Assembly (NCBI GenBank): GCA_023055355.1
Contig: JALJCS010000004.1
Coordinates: 24,154,744-24,218,743, forward strand
Source of the DNA: Agelaius tricolor
Lineage: Eukaryota > Chordata > Aves > Passeriformes > Icteridae
Direction of reading: 5' to 3'
DNA: 64,000 nucleotides
In this document: positions 1 through 14,200 of the stretch, piece after piece
How positions within the stretch are numbered: position 1 is the first letter of the stretch
How the letters are laid out: every line of letters begins with the position of its first letter
Translations under genes and position numbers: made by a program
The notes under the pieces: model-generated
What the model was told of the DNA's origin: nothing
Databases searched by the model: none
Seen by the model: only the letters and a program-made list of their open reading frames with translations

Positions 1-599
1 AAAATAGCTAAAGATTCTAATGATTTATTTACATTATCTATGTAAGTTGTGGTGGTAGTCAGTACTTCTGAATACAGATAATTGTACAGAGTAGGGGGGA
101 AAAAGGAACTGGTACCTTACAGGAAATTTGTGCCTTCATTTTAGTAATGAACAGGATACTTTCATCAAATTTCTTCACTAGTCTGTTGTGTATCCTAAGA
201 GAAAGTGTTTCAAGCCTTCTTTAACAGTAATTAAACATATTCCAGAATTGCTATGTTTTGTAAAAATCATTTGGCTATTCATCTCTGTGTTTATGAAAGA
301 CATACTATACAGTATGTGGGGATAAAATCAAAATTAGTAAAATCAGTTTTTCTTGAGAGACAAGGTTTGGTTGAAGGCTGAGCAGCACAAACATGTTTGA
401 CCATAGCTGTAAATTGTGTTCTCTATGGTCTCATGGAAAACTGTGTTCCCTATGGTCTCATCAAAAAAAATTGCTGGTCTGTACTGGGAATTTGATTTCG
501 CGGGGCTTGAAGTAAAGATCTTTTTCAATTTAGGCACAGTGAAGCCTTTGGCAGCCCTGAGTATGCACATTTATATATAATTTATATGAAATGACTATA

Positions 600-1190
600 A
601 ATCACAGAAACTATACTCCCACTTTGAAACAGTGATTGACCCAAGGATCTTGTCTGGACACAATCAAATGAGGGTATGCAAGAATCTGTGTGCCTCTGGG
701 CTGTTGTATGGGTCCAGTCTGGCTAGCTCGAACCCTAGCCCACACGGTCTTGCATAGACAGAAATAAAAGACGAGAAGCGCTCTTCTCCACATAGGGACA
801 GGTGTCCTATTCATTGGCTTGGGATGGGATGCTTCTCGTCCCCGCAACCACCCAGGTGGAAAAGAGGGCGTAACATTCCTGCAGTGGACTTTTATACCCC
901 AGGGATGGGGGCGGGGAAAGAGGACCGCAGCCAATGGGATACTCTTGGGGAGGGGCGAGGGGAGGGGTAACCAGGGAACAGACCACCAGGTGTGTATAAC
1001 AGGGGGTGCATGAGGGATAAACCATGTGATGGGAGAGGGGAAAATAACAATTTACATGACATACCATACTCAGTACAAATTTCCCATCACCCAGTGCAAA
1101 ACAACAACTAAATAAACTATTTAGTGCAATACAACAAGGGTAGTCCTCCTCATTGGGAAAGTGAGGGCAGGAAGAAACTGCAAGAACAGT
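600..1190 (-). mobile_element. Probable retroviral LTR (solo), - strand
   Basis: A block with C/G-rich core inside AT-rich intron. On the - strand it shows, in promoter order, pyrimidine-rich GC boxes, an inverted CCAAT (about 930), and GGGGTATAAAAGTCC (about 888-902). This is the layout of an LTR U3/R boundary. I could not find a clear AATAAA on that strand or matching target duplications, so the borders and even the LTR assignment are uncertain. A + strand AATAAA at about 757-762 would suit the other orientation. Confidence 0.5.
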
Positions 1191-1639
1191 AAGCCACACC
1201 TATTCAGATCTGTTCAGCTGAGTCACTTGGATCATTCAAAACATAGCTAGCTGATGCTATTGCAGGGAAAACTACCAGCTTTGATCTCATCACAGTTCTG
1301 TTGGTCAGAGTTCAGAGAAGAGTCTGTTCTTCAGCTTTTGTGAGGGGGGGAAAAGAAAGCAGATTTTGGAACAGTAGTGCAGAATAAAATACTACAAGTA
1401 TCATGATAAAGTAAATGAAACTCTCTTGAAGTCATGTGTTTGCAGATAGTTTGGTAGCTGCTAAAACTGTCCTGAAAATTTAAAATGTTGTGTCCTGTTT
1501 GCAGTTGAACTGTTCTTCCAGCAAGTATTTAGTAAAATATTTAAATAACAAGTAGACATAAAAACGGTTCAAGTCAACTTGCTTTAAACATTTAACTATC
1601 TTTGTTGCTGTTTTCACCACTTAGGGCCTTTTCCTTGTC

Positions 1640-1682
1640 TTATGTATGTATGTATGTGTGTATGTAGGTATATATGTATGTT
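1640..1682 (+). repeat. (TATG)n microsatellite
   Basis: Imperfect run of TATG units with TGTG and TATA variants, about 40 bp. Confidence 0.85.
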
Positions 1683-2151
1683 AAATGTAATTTCTTAGTA
1701 TCTTCCTAAAAATGGGGTCTAGGTAAGATATTTGCAACAATTTAGTCTTTGAAAATCTTTGATGCAGTTTTGGTTCTCACTTTTTTACTTTCTGAACTTT
1801 TTCAGTGTGACAGATTACCTGTATCAGTATTACTGGTTTGGATCAGAATTGCTGTAAGATACATAATACCAAAAAAGGGAAAACCTACTCATTTTTACTA
1901 TACAGTAACTGTGTATTCAGTCAGGAATATACTGTTTTACAAAGAGTAGCTGCAGCTCCTTGCAGTGGTGTCTCCCATTTGCTTGATAACTGAAGACCAT
2001 CTTAATTTGTGTAAAATGAGAAATATTGCTGTTTGCAACATCAGTTTTGTATTCAGGCTTCTGAACTGGCTATGTTGGAGGAAATTGCAGTTCTATGTAA
2101 GATCATGAGCTGTACATCTCTTTAAGATCTTCCTTTGTATTTACCTCTCAG

Positions 2152-2231
2152 ATTGGTACAAAAGGATGTGGGAATGGACATCCCCTTAGCTGAGGGTGTA
2201 CAAAGCCCCAGTTCTGCGGAGATGAGACCTG
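2152..2231 (+). CDS. PRUNE2: PRUNE2 coding exon a (linker)
   Basis: 80 bp, preceded by a pyrimidine-rich TTTACCTCTCAG acceptor and followed by GTGAGA. It starts with the last base of a split codon and reads [15 protein letters not shown] then [11 protein letters not shown]. Its last base G joins AA of the next exon to give E. It is too short to stand out as an open frame and was found by looking for an exon that fits the next exon's phase. Confidence 0.85.
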
Positions 2232-5200
2232 GTGAGAAAAGCTCTTGCTCATTTTCTTAATTGTATCTTATTCCTGTGGCATTTAATTATGCAGTGAGAA
2301 TGATATTTCTGTGCTGGTAAAGAATCAGTTCAATGTTAAAAAGAAAAAAGCATTGAGTTTGCTTTATTTAGTCAATTTTCTTCTTCACTTGAGAAATGAT
2401 AATTACAGTGTGACATTTTCTCTTGGGCATTGTTATCACTTGTTTAGTCCTTGTAAAGTTTAATAGTCTGTATTATTTATTCTATAATTGATCTCTGTCT
2501 AAGTGAACTAAGCAGAACAACTTGAAATGTGCCATACAAGGCAGAGGCAAGGAGCAAAGTTATATCTAGCTCTTGTCTTGTTGAATACTACTTCTATTTA
2601 AGACTGATTAAGAGACTCAGAGATTTTTTTATTTGTTACCATATTGAGTAAGGTATTATATGGTTAAAGCTAAAGATGTAACTAGTTGTAAATCAGCACT
2701 GGATGCATGAGAAAATAAATATTTACAATGGCTTTTAACTCATACAGATTTTCCCAGAACTCAGCAATGTCTTGATTCATAACTCAAATGATTCATATTT
2801 GCCCTTCAAGCTCTTAAATATTGTGGGTCAGAGCATGTTCAAAACCTCATTTTGTCTGATGACTGCAAAAAAGTGTTTCTGGATTTAACATAATTTAAGA
2901 GCTCTGAACTACATTTGCTGTTCCTGTAGATTTTTGTTTCATTTCATTAGACATTAATGCTAATATTTGTGTTTTGTGTTAGATAGTCTTAAATGTCATG
3001 GTGTTACTAAAATTGATCTGTCCCACTGTGTTTAAAGGTAGTTTTTGAGTACCTGGGAGATTAATTGTATGTGAAGTAGCTACAGTTCTTTTTCTCTTTT
3101 TTGTTTTTTTTTTTTTTCTTTTATTCAGAACCTCCCAATTCACTTGATCTTAATGGTTCCCAGCCCAGAAGGATAAAGCTCACTGCTCCAAACATCAATC
3201 TCTCATTGGACCAGAGTGAAGGGTCTATATTGTCTGATGATAATTTGGATACACCTGATGAAATTGACATTAATGTAGATGATCTTGACACTCCTGATGA
3301 AGCTGACTCTTTTGAATACGCTGGACAAGGTAATGGTCTACATTGTAAATGTAGGGTTCATCAATGCTAGGCATTTTTATTTTTAGGTATTTTTACTGTC
3401 TCCTATTTTTTTAACTTTTATTCCTCCTGTGTAAATTATTATCCTTCTGTTTATTCAGAGTGCAGAAAGAAATAGTTCAGCTGAATTAATAAAGTAAGAG
3501 CTACCTAGGGAGAATGAAATTCAAAGTCCTGTCTTTGTCCAGTACCATAGGACTTGTCTGAAAACAATTGCCTTGTTCTTCTAAGAAGGAGAGGGCAGCT
3601 GACTGTTGCTGTAGCTAGCTGTAGCTAACTGCAGCGTCTTGCAGCTCTGGCCAGCTTCAGATTACAGTTACATTGGCCATATTTAGGAATCTAACTTTGT
3701 GCAAAATATATTGGCTGCACCAAAGATCTTGCAGTATATTAGTGAGGTCGACACAATGTGCAGAGAGGTCTTTTGTTAGGAAGAAAGGTCTGCTCTTTAT
3801 TCCCATGATTGGAAACCTGAGATATGGAAGGTATATGGATGGCATAATAAAGCTCAGGTGATGGAAGAACGGAATTCCTTGTTCCACTAATTTTGATGTC
3901 CTTTCTCAGCAGGGCTAGCTGTACAATACAGATGCACCCTGAAGTGTGCAATGGAAATTTCTCTCTTTCTTCACGTAATTAATGATTTTCTCTTGGAGAA
4001 ATATGATGTAGAAGTTTTACTCAGTTTACTTAGTTTCATGCTATTCAAAATAGGGTGTTTCCTGTTCCTTGCTAGTACCTTATAAAACATAAACATGTAA
4101 GAATTTTAATTGCTGAAGTAAATACAAACAGTTCACAAGCTATTTGAGGGAGAAACAAGTGTGAACATTTTACAGCCGAGAGCAGAAAGAAACTTTAAAA
4201 ATGGATCAGTTCAAAGTGAATTTTCCCATGCATTTACTTTCCCTAATACCAGTGAGGTTGCTGGAGCATACAAGAACAGTTGCATTATTTTAAGTGGTAT
4301 TGCCAAAGAGGCATTATTGTGTACTCACTCATGCATTAGCATCTCTAATGTTACTTCTCATGAGGAGGATGATTTCCTTATGGGTAGATGCAGAGTGTGG
4401 TGATGAGTTGCTTGATAGTTAGAAGATTTTACAGTGAAGGTTAAAACTTAACACACACCCAGAGGCTCACATGCTTTGACTGTTGTGACCACCATGTGAG
4501 AGAAAAAGTCTCTTGTCTGCAGTAGAACAGATGTTTCCTTTAAACCCTCAGGTAATTAAATGTAACTCCAGTGATTTTGGTAGCAGTTGTATTGATGGCA
4601 TTTCCTCCCAGTGTTTTTTTTTTCCTGCTTTCTAAATGTGATGATTTGTTCGATTCTTAGAGTTAGACCAGTTTCCCCAAACTCTTAAGTGAAGAGCCCA
4701 GGGTCCCTCTGGTTTTGGTGACATTTATACAGTTGTGTAGTTTTAGATAGTTAATAGTAAAAATACCTTCGACTGAGATGAGCCATGAAAAGAATAGAAA
4801 AGACCAAAATAAAAAAAACCCAAAAGATGAGCCATGAAAAGAATAGAAAAGACCAAAAAAACCCCATTTTATCAAAATAAGCCAGCAATAAAAGAAGTTG
4901 GCTATGTGTAATGTTAATCTGATAGCTAAGATTATAGTCATAAGAACTGGTGCAGAATGGCTTGTTTGCATGGTAAATAGCCTTTGTTATCTTTGTACTC
5001 CTGTACTCTACTATTAGCTGGTATGCACTCATCATGATGTTACCAGTAATCTCCCACAGTTCAATGTTTCTAACTGCTGCCAAACCCAGAAAAGTAAATA
5101 CTGAGAAAAACATAGCTGCTGAGACCAGAAAGAACAGTGACTTTTGTCATGATCAGACTGCTGAAGGTACCTTTGAACTGAGAAAAGCAAGACTGTTACC

Positions 5201-8200
5201 ATGGCTCAGGAGTTCACCTCATCACTGAAAAATGTCTCTGTGTTATAAGTTAATACTGAGATCCATTTTTTCAAATGAATGGTGAAGAACAATTATCACA
5301 ACTGCAATATGCATGGAAGATGAGAGCAGAAATACTAAAATACTTGTCTTGAACTAGCACCTGACTTGTTCAGAGATTGGTTGATCATCAATTTCATGGG
5401 TTGGGGCTTCTTAGTCACTAATACCATACATTCCAACATTCCCTTCAGAAGCCATGCGAGTTTCTGAAATGAGCTTTTTATGATTATTGATTTAGATGAC
5501 ATTAAAAAAAAAATAATTTCTGAAAACCATACATGAGTATCAGTGAAGGCCTTCTCTCCAATCAGCATATTTATAAAGTAAGAATGGTTATTATTTTATT
5601 TATTAGACATTTATTTCCTTTGTGAATTTAACACTGGCACATCTTCCTCTGCAAAATCAACACTCCAGGCGGTAAAGGAGAGCTATTTCATCAGGAAGAG
5701 GCAGTCTAGTACCATTTCTATTAAAAAATAATTCATATATCCAATTTCAACATTGTAAGTTTTATCAGGGTTTTAGTAACTATTATTGTCTTAAGATTCA
5801 CCAAACAAAAAAAAACCCAACAACCAAATAAACCCCAAAAACCAAACAACAACAACAACAAAAAAGCGCAACAAAAAACCCAAGCAAAAACAAACAAACA
5901 AACAAAATAATCAAACCCCAAATAGAATTTGAACATTGGTCAGCCATGTATATAGCCCAGCCTCTTTTTATTAAAGTTTGTTCTGCCAGCTACACTTCTC
6001 TGCCTCAGTCATGTTCTTTGTACTTCACAAGGAATCAGCTGACCAGACAGTCTTTGTAGGCTGTGTTGATAATCCCATCTGTCTATTCTAAAAGTACCTG
6101 AGCTGCATAATAGTGTCCTGTGGAGACCCTGTATAAGGATATAGGATGCAGGAATGGGCTGCCAAAGTTTGCATAACTTGACCGTATGCATGTAATTTTC
6201 ATATTGCTACCAACAGTGCCTTTGCAAAACTGGCAACAAAATTGCATTGAGATACCTGGGTTTGGAGGTAGTGGGGTTATGCATTTAGTAAGCTTATTCC
6301 CAGTGTCACAGAATACGTGGTATTTCAAAGCTGAATGCTATTGTTAAACATCATGAGCATTGTGCCCTGGGAAACCATGAATATATTCTTCAGTTCCTCA
6401 GTATATAATCTGCTGAGCAGCAGCTGTTAAATCAATTTGAAATACTATACTTGAAAAACCCCACTTTTTGTCAGACTGTCCTTTTTTCCAACCTTAGATC
6501 TCCTCAAACTCATTTGGAGTTCTTAGGGAACAAAAGGTTTACATGGTCACACTATATTTGCATGTGTATTTATTTCTTGATTTTCCATCCCTGTTTCCAC
6601 CATTAATACAATTTTATTTGAGTATGTTTTTAACTCATTGGCTACTTAGACAGTGAGGAAAGAGGTGAAATATTCCTCCTTTCTTTCAGGACTCCATCAG
6701 GCAGGAACTAGTTAAAGTAGAGAATTGTTTATAGACTCAGATTTCATTGCACATGAGAGACTCTACCTCAGAGAGGGGCATCTTCTGTAATATAGTATAT
6801 ATTGTATACAGTATAATTCTGTAAAAATATTTTGTATTAGGGACAGAAAATACAAGACAGGCAGCAGTAGAAATTCAGCCTTTGTTAGTCCTATTGTAGC
6901 AGTAAATATGTGCTCAACCTATCTTTTTTGGAAGCTTTTTTTGTCAGGTTAGAGAAACTTGGTGTTTGTTACAGATCTGGTGAAATTATTGGTAGGATTT
7001 ATTGGAGAATTCAGTTTTACAAAGTAATAGTTAGTACATGTATGTACGTGTGCCTGTGGCTTCTATGTAGTATATGTGGTATACATGCAGTATACTATCA
7101 TATTCCTGATTTCATAGATACTTTTTTAATTCTTATGATAAACTAGTATGTTTTGAGGATCATATGCTTCAATTTGTATTAGTAGTAGTTCAAGAAGAAG
7201 CCTTAATAAGAGAGGTACATCTGTAGGTAACCCAACACATAGAAAGGTTTGAGGGCACCTATGAAACATTGTGTTCTTTAGTTCTTGTCAATTAAAATTG
7301 CTCTTTGAGTTTATTCTTAATTCTCATAGATCTTCTTAGTATTTTCAAATAGAATGCCTGCAGCTTTTTATGTACTCTTGCATATGTCATTATGTATCTC
7401 ACTCTTTGTTTACTGTTACCTCCCTTACTGACTTGCAATTCAAATTCTGTTCTTATGACTGCAGAGACAGAATAATGTTTTAGAAAGAACAGTATACTTC
7501 AAATATGTGTCATTCTGCTCTTATTTATACCAGAACAGTAAAAATGCAGTTATTTTCAGTCATCTATCTCAAATGTATGTAACAGCAAAAATATTTAGAG
7601 CTTTAACAGGAAGAGGTAATACATACAGTTCCCCTTTTCAGAAGAGCAGACTGCTGCTAAGGATGCTTCCCAGGAGGAGTCTGAATCAATCCCTGAGTAC
7701 TCTGCTGAAGAGGAGCGAGAGGACAACAGGTTATGGAGAACAGTGGTTATTGGAGAACAAGAACAGAGAATTGATATGAAAGTCATTGAACCATACAAAA
7801 AGGTCATTTCACATGGAGGTAGGAGCAGCTGTAAGCATTTTTTAAATTGATGTAAAAAATTTCATGCTTTATTGATCATGAATTATTTTTTGTTCCATTA
7901 TCATATTGACATGGGGAGAGAAAATTTATTTTTCAGCTTTGGCTGAAGTCAGCCAGGCTTTAAATTCAATGGGGCAATGACTAATAAGAATTTTAAATTT
8001 AAAGCTATTTTGGAAGCAGCATACTGACATATTTGTGTCAGGAGCAATCTGGTCATTGTAGGGTAAAACTGTCTGAGACAAGGGAAAAAGCTTTTGACTT
8101 ACAGCAAAGTGAAATTTTGAAAACTTTATTTGGTGAGTTTTGACAAAACCTTTTGTGTGAGGAAGTGTCATGCTCTTGATTTATTGAATGATGTATGTGA

Positions 8201-11200
8201 TTGCACAGATCTAAACAAGTAGAGTGGCAAAAGAAAAATGATGGGGCTTCCATTCATATGGCTACCCACCTTATGCTATTTTTCTGCCATTTATAGTTGT
8301 CAGCAGCATAATAACTATCAAATAATATATCAAAGAAAAGGAGGAAAATGGCACTATGTGCTTGCTATATTTTCTCATTTGCTTATCTGCTTCCCATCTT
8401 CCTTAGAGAATTCATAATTTCAGTGTTACTAGTACACTTCCATGTAAATTAATTCAAATGGGTAGGTATTACTCTAAGTGCTTTTTCCTTGGCGTCTCAG
8501 ATTGGATTATCTTTGGATTCTGTATTTTTGGGAGACACTCTTTGCTATCTGTTAAGCAAGGTATTAGGTTAAGATGAGTTATTTTATTCCTGCAAAAACT
8601 GAGACAGGCAGTGTAGCATCTCAGAGGTAAGATTTATGAGTTTATATGAGGATGCTTTTTTCACAGTGTTGTTGGTCTGCAGCATCAGTTAAAGATACTA
8701 AAATGTTGAAGTTAAAATGTTTTCGGTGTTGAGCCTATGTCTGGTAAAATTACAGAAATAAATGATGGTTAATTTTTACATTAAAAGCAGCTAAATGCTA
8801 GCCTACAGCTATTCATGTACAGAAGGTTTAACCTTAATTAGTAAAGATTTTTAGTGCTCAACTCTTTTTCTACTAGCACACTACCATCAAAGATTTGTGA
8901 ATGTGAGGCAATTTAGCAAACATGCCCAGATGGGAATTTTAATTTAGGAAACAAACACAAAATACTTTTGTGCCTTGCTAATGTTGTTTATTTATGTATT
9001 TTTGTGTGCTGTAAACTAGTCAATATGCATTTGTGGTAAAAACTTGTATATTTCCTAGTAGATGTTGAAGTTTATGTTTATATCAGCTTTTGTGAAAAAT
9101 CAGTGTTTAATGAGAGATTAGGTAATTCAGCTCAACTCTCATAGTATGAAATAATATGAATTCAAATTTTACATGTCTGATGATTTGTTAGATCACAAAT
9201 GTAAGATAAAGAGCATTTAGGGTTTTTTACTTTTGGAAGGCTGTTTTGCTATTAGTCAATAGCATTTGTCATTGTAAAACAAACAGTATAAGATCTAACC
9301 ATAAATTTCAGCCTGCTGCTGGCTAAACTGGAAATTTTTCTTGATATCTAGGCAAATCAAAGTAAGTTAAGGACTGGATTAAATTCTGCATTTATGAAGT
9401 GGCAGATTGAAGACAGGGAAACAAAATCATGTTGTTGCGTCTAATGTGGAAAACTTTGGACAACTCGACCAGTTTCTACATTATGGCAGCAAGGCCCATT
9501 CCATATGAAGTTCCCTTTGGCAGTACTTCAGTGGAGTGTTTAGAGGGCCAGGAGTCTTTTCTTTAATCTCAAGAATAATAATAGTTTCTGACTAAAATTA
9601 GTCAGTAGGAAGTCAAATCAAGTATTTCTTGATTCAAGGATCTACTGAACATTCCTCCCTACCAAATGACAGATAACAGCAAATGCAGAACCTATGTGGT
9701 AGCCACAAAATAGGAAAGGGGAGAGTAGATTTGGTGGCCTAGGTTTGAGATTGTCTTCAATATATCCTGATGGAGAAATTTTCTAGAGATCTTTTTCTTT
9801 GCTTTAGTATAACTGAGATTTTGGGCAAATGGCTTTTTTTGGCTTTTAGTGATGAATTAAAATACACTTGTCCCTAGGGTGAACATTCCTTCTCTTCAAG
9901 CATGTGTGAGAAAAAGTGGCTAAGATTTATCTGTGGATTTTTCTTCTGTGTGTTGTTAGTTAGCATCTGCACATAATTGTTTTGCTTTCCATGAACTGCA
10001 AATTGTGCTATGTAATTTAGTGGATGCCCCTGCCATAATGTGCTCTTACTGCCAAATTCCTGAGCCTGCCAGCTGGACAGATTGCTTTATTATAAAGTCT
10101 TTTAAAATTTTATTAAATTTATGGAAGGAAGGAAGGAAGTGTCCTCCCTATTTGTAAACCTGAGGGGGAGAGAAATACTGCTTTTGCCTGTTGTTGAAAC
10201 CCAGCTGGCAGCCAAGCCCCACACATTCAGTTGCTGACTCCCACATGGTGAATCAGAAGAGTAAGAATGTGTAAAGTCTTGGGTTGAGATAAGGACAACT
10301 TAATACACAGAGCAAAATCTGTGCACACAAGCAAAGCCAAACAAGAAATGCATTCACTACTTCTCAAAGACAGGCAGGTGTTCAGCCATCTCCAGGAGAG
10401 CAGGTCCTCATCACACAAAACACTTGGGAAGATAAAGGACATCACTCCAAATGTCCCCTCCTACTTCCTCCTTCTTCCTCTCCTGAGCATGATGCCATAT
10501 GGTCTGGAATATCCATGTGGTCAGTTAGGGCCAGCTGTCTTGGCAGTGTCCCCTTCCCTTTCCACGTTCTTGTGGATCCTCAGCCTGCTCTCTGAGTGGT
10601 GGGGGGGCAGTATAAAAAGCAGAAAAGGCCTTGGTGCTTTGTGAACACTGCACAGCAATAATAAAAACATCTCTATGTTGTCAGCCATCTGATTTATGTG
10701 CTAATCAAAACTACAGCCCCATGCTTGCCACTGTGAAGAAAACAAAGTCTCTGCCAGCTGAAACCAGCACAATTCCAAATAATCTAGCTGAATAAGAATA
10801 CATGCTGAAAACAGGACTTGAATTTCATAAGCACTTAGTTAGGTTTGGACGTTGCTCTCCAGTATCCAGAAAGCACTGTAAAAGTCTTAGAATCTCCTTT
10901 TGAAAATGTTGTTTAAGTGTTAGTATTAGCCTTTAATTTTTGTCATAAAAACATGTTCCTGAGGGGAATTGAAGTTTCCTTCACAAATACTATCATCTCT
11001 CCCTTAGTGTCTCATTTTTCTAGACTCAAAAGGTTTTTGAGTTTTCTCTGAGATATCTGTCCTCTGTCTCTGCATCACTAGTGCTGTCTACCAGCCATTT
11101 CTGGTATCAGCCATTTCTACGGCATCTTTATAAATCCCCTCCTTATTGCATGTATCCTTTAAGCAAAACCTTCAACTGAAATGCAGGAATGTTTTTTATT

Positions 11201-14200
11201 TATTATTTATGATAAATACAGAAAATCCATGGCAGCTGCAAAGGGTTGGGGAGACAATTAACCAACATTAATCCATCATGAAAAAGAAGCATATTCTTTT
11301 GAATAATAAGCAACCGTGCTGGGCCCTGGAATGGTAGTGCTACAGCTTTGAAGATTAACAGCTATCATTAGGCAGTGATGCAGCCCAGAGAATGCCAGTA
11401 TTGGACAACTGGAGCATTGAAGGTTAAAAAGTAATTTATACAAAAATTGCAGCAAAGGATTTAACTGATCCCCAGGAGCTTTTAAGGGAAAGTGGAGTGC
11501 AGTCATAATTATAATGTTCTAAAGCCATTGGAGGTGCACAGGCCAACTGAGATTGGACTGCAAGACTTTGCCAAACTTAATTCAGACTTCAGGACAACAA
11601 ATGCAGGATATTTTCTTCACCCCCTTATTCCTCAGTGTGAGGTGAGCATTCAGTACATGATTGCCATAGAGCTGCAATGAACCAGTAGTAGAAGCCTTAG
11701 AAGGTTTTTTTGCTGGTCACTGTAAAAAGTTTACTAGTAGTTGTGGTATGTGTGTTTTTTGAGGATTCAGCTTAGCTGACTGTCCAACTTCTTTATCACT
11801 TTATTATAGTTCATATATTTTCAAACCTTCGGTATGAAGCATTCTGGGATGCTTCAGCAGTACACATAGTAGCTTTATTACAGGATTTAAAAAAAATATC
11901 CTGTTAAAAGCTTTTGGAAAAGATAAAAATGCTTTTTCATTTTTTTTCCACAGGATACTATGGTGATGGTCTGAATGCTATCATTGTGTTTGCGGCATGC
12001 TTCTTGCCAGACAGCAGTCGAGCTGATTACAACTATGTCATGGAAAATCTTTTCCTGTGAGTGATATGTGAGCAATGTGACAAAGTCTTTTGAGTTAGTA
12101 CTCAGAATGATGCAGTGAGAGGTAACCTGTCTTTCCTTAAGAGGTAATTTTGGCCATTAGAAGGGGAGTGACAAGGAAAATAGCAGTTTTAGATAAACTG
12201 CCCAGTGGGGTATTATTTTGGTATCCTTTACCTACTCATCTTCCCAATTTAAGGTGTATTTGTCAGGACCAAGTCTGACTGTTAGTATCTCTCTAAAAGC
12301 CAAGGAGTGCGATATCTTCACCTTGTTGGGGCTACAGTCTTTACACAGTTTCACTAATGATTTCCAGGTCTTGCTGAGAGCTGTCAGCAGGGGCTTAGAC
12401 AGTTTTTCACTGTTCATTGTTTATTATTATGATGTATCCCTGAACATGTTTTTAATATACGCTGTCTTTGGTTTAGGAGTTACTGAGCCTTTTTTTGACA
12501 CTTGCTTTTTAAAAACAGGATAAATGGCAATTGCTGGCACAAGCATCTCTAACTATGCTTCCTGACTCCAGCTGCTTCTGATTCAGCTAGAAGTGGCAGG
12601 GGCCAGTTGGGCAGGACACAGATTTGGACACATAACCCAAATCTATCACAGGAAAATTATTCCTAATAGCAATTGGTTTGGCAGCCCAAAATTTTGAAGG
12701 CAACTCTCTCCTGAAGTGCCTGCAGCTACTTCCTCTTACAGCTGTAAAAAATCAATCATTCCAATGTTTTCTGTGCTAAAATGCAGTAAGTAATATTTAA
12801 AGCCAGCAGGAGACCCAGCCTTTGCCATTTGCAGCTTACAAGGCACAGACCCAGGTCCCCTTAATATTCCAGCCTATGAAGATGTACTTGTTGGCAGCCA
12901 GTGCCTTAAAAATTGTCTGTATGTGTGAAAATCAAGACTCAGTGTTTTAGTTTGTGGTCAGAACAACTGGTATCATTTGCCTGGTCTAGCCTCTAAGAAC
13001 TCAATGCAATCTATAGTAACTGATACACACAATGCTCAGTGATTCAGAAGAGAAGAAGGAATTACTTCAGTGGTTTTAACTTGATAAGTAAGGAACAAAG
13101 CTGACTGTAACCATGACTGACATTCAATAGTTGTTCTTTGTCTTCACCCAAGACCCTTGTTCAGATAGACCTGGTGATAAATTAACTTTGCAGAGAAAGC
13201 CTTAAGAGCCTTTTCCACATGGCTTAAGTATATTGCTGAAGTCAATTTTGTAAGTCACTTTTTCTGGAGTAGTAATAAAAATGTGAGTTCATGTTGGCTG
13301 TGAACTTGCAGCTTATTTTAAGGCTTGTAGACAGTTGAGTCTCTCCAAGAAAAGAAGAAAAAGGAGAAAGTTCAACTCTTTCTTTCCATTCTAGGTCTGC
13401 ATGGAAAAAGAGAGAGTACAGCAGTTTGCTAAATATATAGTAACTGATATTTTTAAATATTTGGTAATTATTTACTATTGAATTATATAGGGATCTGGAG
13501 AGACCTGCAAACCACTGAATCTCTTTTTTTATACAGCATGTTTCTGGTAGCATGTAAGCTACCTCTAGCTTCTGATTAACAACTGTCCTCAACAGCTCCT
13601 TTCCCATTCTGAATTCCTTTCACATTTCCAGTTATCTTCTTCCTATTTTTTATATTAACTAATTCTGTAAAATTGTCTTTGAAGGGATGAATTTGTGTGA
13701 AAATGCTTGAAACAGCTTCTACAGCAGTTTTTGTAGATAATGCAGAACCACATTAAAAAAAAATCTACTTTTTAATTTATGGTTGCCTGGAAGTCAAAAA
13801 GCTAGTCCACAGATTAAAATTTTTTAAAATAATCTCAATTTGAAAAACTACACTTTGAAAACAAAACCATCACTTTGCTTTCTGAGTGATTCAGTTGTTC
13901 TAGTCAATGAGAAAATTTCTGTCCATCCTTTCAAATAATGAAGAAATTGCCATTATTATAAAATAATAAGAAATTATTAGATAGGTATAATTTGCAAGGG
14001 AGCTCTTGCTCCCTTGACATTTTTAGACTGTCATGTTCCATAACTGAAAGTCTCGTCATATTTTAATGCATACTTACACACTTGTACTTACAAACTTGTA
14101 TGTTTCAGTGTTAAGTGCCTTTAAAGCACTAGATGTTCTGCCATGTGGGAAGGGCTAATCTTATAACCTGTCAAATAGTAGCTTTGTTGAAGTAGCTATT

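Larger units (their letters stand above)
1..2151 (+). other. PRUNE2 intron upstream of exon a
   Basis: Non-coding, apart from a possible exon end at position 41. It contains a GC-rich LTR-like block (600-1190), a G-run near 1345 and a TATG microsatellite (1640-1682). No exon that I can support was found; the rest of PRUNE2, including its very large exon, should lie to the left. Confidence 0.6.
3330..7641 (+). other. PRUNE2 intron b-c
   Basis: 4.3 kb of AT-rich intron. It contains a 49-bp-period duplication (4776-4858) and an A/CA-rich simple tract (5802-5910); otherwise I see nothing. Confidence 0.8.
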
